64,000 nt of DNA, taken from assembly GCA_963695175.1 (NCBI GenBank), contig CAVOGG010000003.1, positions 186,001 through 250,000 of the forward strand, in the 5' to 3' direction. A program made the position numbers and the translations under genes. The DNA is from Fodinibacter sp963695175 (GTDB lineage: Bacteria; Actinomycetota; Actinomycetes; Actinomycetales; Dermatophilaceae). Position 1 is the first letter of the stretch; each line of letters opens with the position of its first letter. This document shows, piece after piece, positions 8,308-16,265 of this stretch. The notes beneath the pieces were generated by a model, which worked only from the letters and a program-made list of their open reading frames with translations, had not been told where the DNA came from and searched no databases.

Positions 8308-9517
8308 GTGCGAATCGACATCCTCAGCAAGGAGTACCCCCCGGCGATCTACGGCGGTGCGGGGGTCCACGTGGCCGAGCTGGTCCGGGCGCTTCGCCAG
8401 CGGGGTGACCTCGACGTGCGCGTCCACGCCTTCGGCGAGCCGCGCGAGGAGGACGGCACCACCGGCCATCCCGACCTCGTCCGAGCTCGCGGGGGCCAAC
8501 CCGGCGCTGACGACCCTGGGCGTCGACCTGGCGCTGGCGGCCGCGTGCGAGGGGGCCGACCTCGTGCACTCGCACACCTGGTACGCCAACATGGGCGGCC
8601 ACCTCGCCGCGCTGATGGGCGACATCCCACACGTCCTCACCGCCCACAGCCTCGAGCCGATGCGGCCGTGGAAGGCCGAGCAGCTCGGCGGCGGCTACCG
8701 GGTGTCGTCGTGGGTCGAGAAGACCGCCTACGAGGCGGCGGATGCCGTGATCGCGGTCAGCGCCGGCATGCGCGAGGACATCCTGCGGTCCTACCCGTCC
8801 GTCGACCCCGACCGGGTCAAGGTGGTGCACAACGGCATCGACTCGCAGCTGTGGCAGGCCGAGCGTGACGAGGACGTCGTCCGCGGCCACGGTGTCGACC
8901 CCGACCGGCCCAGCGTCATCTTCGTGGGTCGCATCACCCGGCAGAAGGGGCTGCCCTACCTCCTGCGCGCCGCGGCCGAGCTACCGCCCGAGGTGCAGCT
9001 CGTGCTGCTCGCCGGCGCCCCCGACACCCCCGAGATCAAGGCCGAGGTCGAGACCCTCATCGACACCCTGCGCGAGACCCGCGACGGGGTCGTGTGGGTG
9101 CCGACGATGCTGCCGCGCAACGAGGTCGTGGCGATGCTGAGCAGCGCCACCGTGTTCGTCTGCCCGTCGGTCTACGAGCCGCTGGGCATCGTCAACCTCG
9201 AGGCGATGGCCTGTGAGCTGCCCGTCGTGGCGACGGCCACCGGCGGCATCCCCGAGGTCGTCGTCCACGGCGAGACCGGCTGGCTGGTGCCGATCGACCA
9301 GGTGCAGGACGGCACGGGCATCCCGGTCGACCCCGACCGCTTCGTCGCCGACCTCGCGGCCGCGCTCACGGATGCCGTGAGCGACACCGCACGCGCCGAC
9401 CGGATGGGTCTGTCCGGGCGTCGTCGGGCCGTGGAGTCGTTCTCCTGGGGCTCGATCGGCGAGCAGACCAACCAGGTCTACCTGGACGTCCTGAGGCGCC
9501 GGATGCTGACGCCCTGA
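8308..9517 (+). CDS. glgA: Glycogen synthase (GT4, actinobacterial GlgA), frameshifted
   Basis: The GTG start gives SKEYPPAIYGGAGVHVAEL, the donor-binding start of actinobacterial GlgA, which elongates alpha-1,4-glucan (and may make maltose-1-phosphate, like mycobacterial GlgM). The frame runs to GTTGHPDL; the +1 frame then continues SELAGANPALTTL through HSHTWYANMGG, LTAHSLEPMRPWK and the GT-B motif YEPLGIVNLEAMAC to the stop at 9517. Deleting one base near 8479 restores a normal 402-aa enzyme. The 386-aa frame opening at 8357 is therefore only the distal part with a wrong N-terminus. The lesion is either a sequencing error or a recent mutation, because the rest of the gene is intact. Confidence 0.85.
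8476..8482 (+). other. Apparent +1 frameshift in glgA
   Basis: The sequence CTCGTCC joins the two open frames. Reading CTC then TCC (skipping G8479) gives HPDL-SELAGANP, the expected protein. Confidence 0.65.
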
Positions 9518-9523
9518 CTCGGT

Positions 9524-9529
9524 TAGGGT
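9524..9529 (+). promoter_or_regulatory. -10 element before ABC ATPase
   Basis: TAGGGT, 7 nt before the ATG at 9537, just downstream of the glgA stop. Confidence 0.5.
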
Positions 9530-9536
9530 TCGGGGC

Positions 9537-10319
<783 letters not shown>

Positions 10320-10356
10320 GCGCATAGGGAACCGCCCGCACCGGGCACACGTCGAT

Positions 10357-10371
10357 GTGGTGACTCACCAC
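10357..10371. repeat. 15-bp palindrome upstream of nfeD
   Basis: GTGGTGA-C-TCACCAC lies between a possible -10 (TAGGGA at 10325) and the AAAGGGGG ribosome site of the NfeD gene. It could be an operator or a short leader hairpin; its function is not shown. Confidence 0.35.
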
Positions 10372-10388
10372 GGAAAGGGGGCCGAGCG

Positions 10389-10892
10389 ATGGACTGGCTG
10401 AACGACAACGTCTGGCTGTTCTGGATCGGGGTCGCACTCGTTCTCGCCGCCATCGAGGCGGCGACCGTCGACTTCGTCTTCATCATGTTCGCCGGGGGTG
10501 CGTTGGCTGCGGCCCTCGCTGCCGGGCTCGGCGCCTCCTTCCCCGTCCAGGTCGTCGTCGCCGTCGGCGTGGCTCTCCTGCTGCTCCTCTCGGTGCGGCC
10601 GCTGATCAAGCGGCAGTTCCTCGACGGCGAGGTCGACCGCACGATCGGCACCTCGGCGCTCGTCGGCCGCGAGGCCCGCGTGCTGCAGTCCGTCACCGAC
10701 AGCGACGGCCGGATCAAGCTCGGCGGCGAGACCTGGTCGGCCCGGCTCGCCGCCGGCACGACCACCACGGTCGGCCCCGGCGAGGCGGTCCGGGTCATCG
10801 CCATCCACGGGGCGACGGCCATCGTCGCTGCCCTGCCACCCACCGACCAGATCACCACCTCCGACCCCGCCATCTCCGACCCCACCACCTGA
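10389..10892 (+). CDS. NfeD family membrane protein
   Basis: 167 aa. Two or three N-terminal membrane helices (WLFWIGVALVLAAIEAA; then FAGGALAAALAAGLG and a VVVAVGVALLLLLSV segment) are followed by a soluble beta-rich OB-like domain (VGREARVLQSV...GETWSARLA), the NfeD layout. NfeD proteins pair with SPFH proteins, and one follows 32 bp downstream. AAAGGGGG is the ribosome site. Confidence 0.88.
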   Translation: MDWLNDNVWLFWIGVALVLAAIEAATVDFVFIMFAGGALAAALAAGLGASFPVQVVVAVGVALLLLLSVRPLIKRQFLDGEVDRTIGTSALVGREARVLQSVTDSDGRIKLGGETWSARLAAGTTTTVGPGEAVRVIAIHGATAIVAALPPTDQITTSDPAISDPTT

Positions 10893-10924
10893 TCGCGCCC
10901 CGGCGCCTCGCGAAAGGCTGACCC

Positions 10925-12157
10925 ATGTCAAGTGGCCTGCTGTCGCTCATCGTCCTGCTGCTCCTGGCCCTGTTCGTCATCATCGTGCTCGTGCGCACGG
11001 TGAAGATCGTGCCGCAGCAGACGGCGCTCATCATCGAGCGCCTCGGCCGCTACTCGCGCACGCTCGAGCCGGGCCTGCACCTGCTCGTGCCGTTCGTCGA
11101 CGTCGTGCGCGCCAACATCGACCTGCGCGAGCAGGTGGTGTCCTTCCCGCCCCAGCCGGTGATCACCAGCGACAACCTCGTCGTGAGCATCGACACGGTC
11201 ATCTACTACCAGGCCATCGACCCCAAGTCGGCGGTCTACGAGATCGCCAACTTCATCCAGGGCATCGAGCAGCTCACCGTCACCACCCTCCGTAACGTCA
11301 TCGGCTCGCTCGACCTCGAGCAGACCCTGACCAGCCGCGACCAGATCAACGGCCAGCTGCGCGGGGTGCTCGACGAGGCCACCGGCAAGTGGGGCATCCG
11401 GGTCAACCGGGTCGAGCTCAAGGCCATCGACCCGCCGCACTCGATCCAGGAGTCGATGGAGAAGCAGATGAAGGCCGAGCGTGACCGGCGGGCCATCATC
11501 CTGAACGCCGAGGGCACCAAGGCCAGCCAGATCCTCACCGCCGAGGGCGAGAAGCAGAGCCAGATCCTGCGCGCCGAGGGTTCGGCCCAGGCCCGCATCC
11601 TCGAGGCCCAGGGCCAGGCCCGTGCCATCCAGCAGGTCTTCGACGCCATCCACCGCGGCAAGCCCACCCAGAAGCTGCTCGCCTACCAGTACCTGCAGGT
11701 GCTGCCGCAGATCGCCCGTGGTGACTCCAACAAGATGTGGATCATCCCCAGCGAGCTCACCGACGCCCTCAAGGGCATCGGCGGCATGCTCGGCCGTGGC
11801 CAGGGCGGCTTCGACGGCGGGGACGACGACGACTGGGTCGACTCGGGCGAGGAGTTCGCCGACGCCTTCGAGGACGCCACCCTCGAGGACCCCGCCGAGG
11901 CCCTGGCCCGGGCCCGCGGCCAGGCCGGCCTCGCCAGCCGGGAGGCCGAGGAGCACGGGGCGCCCGCCTCGCGGGTCCAGCCGCCCATCCGGCCCGGTGC
12001 GGATGCCGTGCCGCCGCGGCCCGCGACCGCGCCGCCCGTCCCGCCGGCCCCGCCGGTGCCGTTCTCCGAGGAGCAGCCTCCGCCGCCCCCGCCGCCCGCG
12101 CCCCCGGCACCGCCGGCCCCGCCCACCGGCGAGGAGCCTCCGGCCCCGCCCCGCTGA
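10925..12157 (+). CDS. SPFH/band-7 protein (stomatin/QmcA-like)
   Basis: 410 aa. One N-terminal membrane helix (about 5-25), then the SPFH domain (IVPQQTALIIERLGRYSRTLEPG, DLEQTLTSRDQIN) and a coiled-coil Glu/Ala-rich stretch (AEGEKQSQILRAEGSAQARI). The tail after about 300 is acidic and then very Pro-rich (PPPPPPAPPAPP), longer than in typical QmcA and likely disordered. It is expected to oligomerise at membrane microdomains with the NfeD partner encoded just upstream. Confidence 0.9.
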   Translation: MSSGLLSLIVLLLLALFVIIVLVRTVKIVPQQTALIIERLGRYSRTLEPGLHLLVPFVDVVRANIDLREQVVSFPPQPVITSDNLVVSIDTVIYYQAIDPKSAVYEIANFIQGIEQLTVTTLRNVIGSLDLEQTLTSRDQINGQLRGVLDEATGKWGIRVNRVELKAIDPPHSIQESMEKQMKAERDRRAIILNAEGTKASQILTAEGEKQSQILRAEGSAQARILEAQGQARAIQQVFDAIHRGKPTQKLLAYQYLQVLPQIARGDSNKMWIIPSELTDALKGIGGMLGRGQGGFDGGDDDDWVDSGEEFADAFEDATLEDPAEALARARGQAGLASREAEEHGAPASRVQPPIRPGADAVPPRPATAPPVPPAPPVPFSEEQPPPPPPPAPPAPPAPPTGEEPPAPPR

Positions 12158-12215
12158 GCGGGTACGCACACCGCCCCGGGGCGGAACGGCCCACCACGAC
12201 ACGCGGACACCCGCA

Positions 12216-12221
12216 TAGGGT
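12216..12221 (+). promoter_or_regulatory. -10 element of TauE/SafE gene 1
   Basis: TAGGGT, 6 nt before the GTG at 12228. No ribosome site is visible, so it is leaderless type. Confidence 0.5.
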
Positions 12222-12227
12222 GTCCGC

Positions 12228-13001
12228 GTGTCCGTGCTCGATGCCCTCCTCGTCGTCCTCGCGGGCATCGCGGCCGGCACGATCAACACGATCGTCGGCT
12301 CGGGCACCCTCATCACCTTCCCGACCCTGCTGCTGCTCGGCATCCCGCCGGTGACCGCCAACATCTCCAACAACATCGGGCTGGTCCCCGGCAGCCTCAC
12401 CGGCGCCATCGGCTACCGCAAGGAGCTGGTCGGGGCCGCCCCGACGCTGCGCCGGCTGGCGCCGATGTCGTTCCTCGGCGCCGTGGTCGGCGCCCTGCTG
12501 CTGCTCGCGCTCAACCCTGACCTCTTCCGGGCGATCGTCCCGGTGCTGATCCTGCTCGGGCTGGTGCTCGTCGTGACCGGTCCGCGGATCAACGCGTGGG
12601 CGGAGCGGCGTCGGGCCGAGGGCAGGGGCAGCGCGGCGAACCACGAGCGCGCGATGCAGGGAGGCGTCTTCGGGGCGGGTGTCTACGGCGGCTACTTCGG
12701 TGCAGCCCAGGGGATCATCCTGATGGGCATCCTCGGTGCCCTGTCGACCGAGCCGCTCCAGCGGCTCAACGGCTACAAGAACGTGCTCGCCACGATCGTC
12801 AACGGTGTCGCGGCCGCGGTCTTCATCCTCGTCGCGCCCGACCAGATCGACTGGCTGGTCGTGCTGCTCATCGCCATCGGGTCGACGATCGGCGGCGTGA
12901 TCGGGTCGACGGTGGGCCGCCGGCTGTCGCCGACGGTGCTGCGCGGCGTCATCGTCGTCATCGGCCTCGTCGCGATCATCAAGCTCGTCGCCTTCCCGTG
13001 A
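12228..13001 (+). CDS. TauE/SafE family permease 1 (sulfite/anion exporter-like)
   Basis: 257 aa with eight or so hydrophobic segments and the family motifs AAGTINTIVGSGTLITFP near the N-terminus and GGYFGAAQGIILM mid-protein. The family exports sulfite or sulfur-containing organic anions across the cytoplasmic membrane. It starts with GTG. The stop overlaps the start of a second TauE/SafE gene (GTGA), making a tandem pair that may form a heteromeric transporter. Confidence 0.88.
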   Translation: MSVLDALLVVLAGIAAGTINTIVGSGTLITFPTLLLLGIPPVTANISNNIGLVPGSLTGAIGYRKELVGAAPTLRRLAPMSFLGAVVGALLLLALNPDLFRAIVPVLILLGLVLVVTGPRINAWAERRRAEGRGSAANHERAMQGGVFGAGVYGGYFGAAQGIILMGILGALSTEPLQRLNGYKNVLATIVNGVAAAVFILVAPDQIDWLVVLLIAIGSTIGGVIGSTVGRRLSPTVLRGVIVVIGLVAIIKLVAFP

Positions 13002-13718
13002 CCTGGCCCCTGGTCGTCGGCCTGGGCGTGGCCGTCCTGGCCGGCGGGGTGGTGCAGTCGACGATCGGCTTCGGGCTGGCCGTCGTCGCGGCACCCGTCG
13101 TCGTGCTGCTCGCGCCCGACCTCATGCCGGCCGCGCTGCTCCTACCGGCCCTCACCCTGCCCCTGCTCCAGCTCTCGCACGGTGACCGTGACATCGCGTG
13201 GCACCCCCTCGGCTGGGCGCTGGCCGCGCGAACGCTGTTCACGCCCGTCGGAGTCGCCGTCGTGGCGTGGTTCTCGCCACGGGCGATCGCCGCGCTGGTG
13301 GGGGTGCTCATCCTCGTGACGGTCGCCCTCTCGATCTGGGCGATCGACCTGCGCGCCACCCGGCGCAACGCGGCGGTCGCCGGTGCCGTCTCCGGCATCT
13401 CGGGTACGGCGGCGGCGATCGGCGGCCCGTTCCTGGCCCTGGTGCTGCAGCACGAGCGCCCGGAGCGGGTGCGCTCGACGCTCGCGGTGTTCTTCGTCGC
13501 GGGGTCGCTCCTGGGCCTGGCCGGCCTGTTCGTCGGTGGCGAGCTGACCCGCGAGCAGGTGCTCGTGGGGCTGGTCTGGGTGCCGTTCGGGCTGCTCGGC
13601 TACGTCGTGGGGGCCCCGGTGCGGGCGCGGGTCGACCCGGAGAAGTTCCGGCGCGCGGTGCTCGTCCTTCTGCGTGCTGGCCAGCCTCACCGTCATCGCC
13701 CGGGCCGCGCTGGCCTAG
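12998..13718 (+). CDS. TauE/SafE family permease 2, frameshifted near C-terminus
   Basis: The GTG at 12998 overlaps the preceding stop. The protein reads TWPLVVGLGVAVLAGGVVQSTIGFGLAVVAAPVVV, the TauE/SafE N-terminal motif, and continues as a membrane protein to RRAVLVL. The frame then turns to Arg/His-rich sequence and would run to 13786, inside the next gene. In the +1 frame it reads CVLASLTVIARAALA and stops at 13718, giving a proper last helix (239 aa). One extra base near 13667-13671 therefore seems present. Confidence 0.8.
13665..13672 (+). other. Apparent +1 frameshift in TauE/SafE gene 2
   Basis: CCTTCTGC sits at the jump. Removing one T restores a hydrophobic C-terminus and a stop that does not intrude into the downstream methyltransferase gene. 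Confidence 0.6.
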
Positions 13719-13728
13719 CCTTGCGGGC

Positions 13729-14541
13729 GTGCCGACCCCGATCGACGACCCCGCGGACCCGCGGCTGTCCGACTACGTCGGGCTGACCGACGTGGCCCTG
13801 CGTCGCCGGTCGGAGCCCGAGCGGGGGCTCTACATCGCGGAGTCGGAGAAGGTCATCCGCCGGGCGCTGGCCGCCGGGCACCGGCCACGCTCGTACCTGA
13901 TGGGCGAGCGGTGGCTCACCGACCTGGCCGACCTCGTCGAGCGGGCGGAGGCCGACGGCATCCCCGTCTTCGTGGGCGAGCCCGACGTCGTCGAGGCGCT
14001 CACCGGGTTCCACCTGCACCGCGGGGCGCTGGCCGCCATGCAGCGCCCGGCCCTGCCCACCCTGGCCGAGGTGCTCGAGGGCGCCCGCCGGGTGCTCGTG
14101 CTCGAGGACGTCGTCGACCACACCAACGTCGGGGCCGTGTTCCGCAGCGCCGCGGCGCTCGGCGTGGATGCCGTGCTGGTCACCCCCCGCTGTGCCGACC
14201 CGCTCTACCGTCGCTCGATCCGGGTGTCGATGGGCACGGTGTTCCAGGTGCCGTGGACGCGGATCGACCCGTGGCCCGAGGGAGTGGCGCAGCTGCGCGC
14301 GCTCGGCTTCACGACGGCAGCCCTGGCCCTCGAGGACGACTCGGTCGGGCTCGACGAGCTGGCCGCCGACCCGCCCGAGCGGCTCGCCCTGGTGCTGGGG
14401 ACCGAGGGAGACGGCCTGTCGCGGCGCACGATCGCCGCGGTCGACGTCACCGTGCGCATCCCGATGGCCGGTGGCGTGGACTCGCTCAACGTCGCGGCCG
14501 CCGGTGCGGTGGCGGCCTGGGCGTTGCGGGTGCGCGACTGA
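13729..14541 (+). CDS. TrmH/SpoU family RNA 2'-O-methyltransferase
   Basis: 270 aa from a GTG with TAGCCT 7 nt upstream. An N-terminal substrate-binding domain (RGLYIAESEKVIRRAL) is followed by the SPOUT knot motifs: VLEDVVDHTNVGAVFRSAAALG, LVLGTEGDGLS and IPMAGGVDSLNVAAAGAV. The family methylates rRNA or tRNA ribose using S-adenosylmethionine; the target base cannot be deduced. A longer open frame extends upstream but is non-coding in character. Confidence 0.9.
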   Translation: MPTPIDDPADPRLSDYVGLTDVALRRRSEPERGLYIAESEKVIRRALAAGHRPRSYLMGERWLTDLADLVERAEADGIPVFVGEPDVVEALTGFHLHRGALAAMQRPALPTLAEVLEGARRVLVLEDVVDHTNVGAVFRSAAALGVDAVLVTPRCADPLYRRSIRVSMGTVFQVPWTRIDPWPEGVAQLRALGFTTAALALEDDSVGLDELAADPPERLALVLGTEGDGLSRRTIAAVDVTVRIPMAGGVDSLNVAAAGAVAAWALRVRD

Positions 14542-14543
14542 CC

Positions 14544-15092
14544 GTGCGCATCGTCGTGTCGGGCACCCACGCCAGCGGGAAGAGCACGCTCGTCTCGGAC
14601 CTGGCGCTCGCCCTGCGCGGCCACGCCCAGCTGCCCGACCCCTTCGAGCTGGTGGATGACGACGAGCCGGCCGAAGCCGCCTCCTTCGTGCGACAGCTCG
14701 TCGTCGCGGCGGAGCGGCTGGTCGAGCTGCCGGCGGGGTGCGACGTGGTGGCCGAACGCGGCCCGGTCGACTTCCTCGCCTACCTCGCGGCCCTGGCCGA
14801 CCTGGGGCGCCGGTCAGCGGGGCCCGACCTGACGGATCGCCTGCGGGGCCTCACGGCCGACGCGATGGCGCACGTCGACCTGCTCGTCGTGATCCCGCTG
14901 GAGTCACCCGACCTCATCCGGGTGCCGGACGACGAGGACCCGGAGCTGCGGGCGGCCATGGACGCGCACCTGCTCGACCTGTGCGAGGAGGACGAGCTGG
15001 TCGGGTCAGTGCCGAAGCTGGAGGTGTCCGGCGCGCCCGAGTCGCGGGTGGCGCAGGTCCTGGCCGCCGTCGCGGCCCACGGCGCGCGCTAG
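14544..15092 (+). CDS. Small AAA/P-loop NTPase (nucleoside-kinase-like)
   Basis: 182 aa from a GTG 2 nt after the preceding stop. The Walker A is at the extreme N-terminus (SGTHASGKST), then AERGPVDFLAYL and a lid-like Asp/Glu-rich region, resembling AAA_28/NadR-type kinases with unknown substrate. The stop codon overlaps that of the convergent DUF3037 gene. Confidence 0.75.
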   Translation: MRIVVSGTHASGKSTLVSDLALALRGHAQLPDPFELVDDDEPAEAASFVRQLVVAAERLVELPAGCDVVAERGPVDFLAYLAALADLGRRSAGPDLTDRLRGLTADAMAHVDLLVVIPLESPDLIRVPDDEDPELRAAMDAHLLDLCEEDELVGSVPKLEVSGAPESRVAQVLAAVAAHGAR

Positions 15093-15466
15093 CGGACCAG
15101 CCGGTCGAGCAGCCGCTCGACCTCGGCCTCCGGGTCTGCCACCGACCCGCCGTGCACCGGGCCCGGCTGCAGCACCGTCGAGCGGGGGGCGCTGATCCAG
15201 CCGAACCGCTTGCCCTGGGTCGACAGCGTCGCGTCGACCTCGCTCGGGGGGCGCTCGCACATCGTGCAGACCGCCTCGAGCGCGTCCCGCAGGCTCTCGA
15301 GGTCGGCCTCCGGCGCCACGGCGCGGATCCGCTCCTCGTCGAGGTGGTAGCCGCAGCGCAGCACCCCCGCCGACTGGGAGTGCACGACCACCCCGACGTT
15401 GAGGCACTCGCCCCGGTCGACGCGCGGCACGTAGCGCAGCACCACGTACTGGTACGGGTGGCTCAT
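15089..15466 (-). CDS. DUF3037 family protein
   Basis: 125 aa beginning MSHPYQYVVLRYVPRVDRGECLNVG, the diagnostic DUF3037 opening (VxxGExxNVGVV). Its function is unknown. The start overlaps the HipA-like gene stop by 4 nt; this pairing recurs in actinobacteria, suggesting the two act together. Confidence 0.85.
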   Translation of the reverse strand: MSHPYQYVVLRYVPRVDRGECLNVGVVVHSQSAGVLRCGYHLDEERIRAVAPEADLESLRDALEAVCTMCERPPSEVDATLSTQGKRFGWISAPRSTVLQPGPVHGGSVADPEAEVERLLDRLVR

Positions 15467-16227
15467 GACGCACCTCCGGTCCACGCGGCCGGGTTCGCCA
15501 GGCGCAGGGTGAGGTGCTCGACGTAGGCGGCGCGGGCGGCATCCGGGTCGGGCAGGCTCGTGGTGGGCTCGAGCCACTCGTCGGGCACCAGGGCGACGAC
15601 CTCCGCGATGACCTCCGGGGTGACGAGGGGAGCCAGCCGCTCGTGGGTGCGTGCCACCGGTTCCGCGACAGCGCCGAGCACGTGGCCGCTGGGGTCGAAC
15701 GGCTGGTCGACGAAGCGGCGCACGTCGGGGGGCCGGCTCGGCCACGAGTGGTGGAACCAGAGGGCGGCGCCGTGGTCGATGGCCCAGGTGCGGCCGTGCC
15801 AGACGAGCAGGTTGGGGTTGGCCCAGGTGCGGTCGACGTTGGCCGTGTAGGCGTCGAGCCAGAGGATGCCGCCGGCGTCCTCCGCCGACGGGGCGCGCGA
15901 GCCGTCGTAGCCGAACGAGCCGGGTAGGAAGTCGACCCCGAGGTTGCGGCCCGGGCTGGCGTTGAGCAGGTCCTGCACCTCCTCGTCCGCCTCGTAGCGC
16001 GCGATGGCGCTCGGCATGTCGACGACGGCGAGCCGCGGCGTGGGGATCTCGAGGCGGCGGGCCAGCTCGCCGACGAGCACCTCGGCCACCAGCACCTTGC
16101 GGCCCTGCCCGGCCCCGGTGAACTTCACGACGTAGGTGCCGAGGTCGTCGGCCTCGACCAGCCCGGGCAGCGAGCCGCCCTCGCGCAACGGGAGGACGAA
16201 GCGCGTCGCGGTCACGGTCTCCAGCAC
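15463..16227 (-). CDS. HipA-like kinase-fold protein
   Basis: 254 aa. The N-terminal stretch (ATRFVLPLREGGSLPGLVEADD, then YVVKFTGAGQGRKVLVAEVL) supplies a nucleotide-binding Lys. The middle has WLDAYTANVDRTWANPNLL and AIDHGAALWFHH, where N, D and H mark the kinase-like catalytic and metal sites. This is the HipA_2-type family rather than true HipA (about 440 aa). It starts with GTG, with TAGCCT 7 nt upstream. It may be a protein or small-molecule kinase; no toxin activity is demonstrated. Confidence 0.82.
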   Translation of the reverse strand: MLETVTATRFVLPLREGGSLPGLVEADDLGTYVVKFTGAGQGRKVLVAEVLVGELARRLEIPTPRLAVVDMPSAIARYEADEEVQDLLNASPGRNLGVDFLPGSFGYDGSRAPSAEDAGGILWLDAYTANVDRTWANPNLLVWHGRTWAIDHGAALWFHHSWPSRPPDVRRFVDQPFDPSGHVLGAVAEPVARTHERLAPLVTPEVIAEVVALVPDEWLEPTTSLPDPDAARAAYVEHLTLRLANPAAWTGGAS

Positions 16228-16234
16228 GTCCGAC

Positions 16235-16240
16235 AGGCTA
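16235..16240 (-). promoter_or_regulatory. -10 element of HipA-like gene
   Basis: TAGCCT on the minus strand, 7 nt before the GTG at 16227; one half of a compact divergent promoter pair. Confidence 0.45.
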
Positions 16241-16252
16241 CGGGAGTGCCAG

Positions 16253-16258
16253 TAGGGT
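16253..16258 (+). promoter_or_regulatory. -10 element of Ser/Thr kinase gene
   Basis: TAGGGT, 7 nt before the ATG at 16266. Confidence 0.5.
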
Positions 16259-16265
16259 TGCGGGG

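Noticed and set aside
10928..12409. 493-codon minus-strand open frame opposite SPFH
   Set aside because: Complement of the SPFH repeats; low complexity.
13716..13718. Programmed frameshift in the TauE-2 gene
   Set aside because: No slippery heptamer or downstream stem is evident; a simple insertion is more economical.
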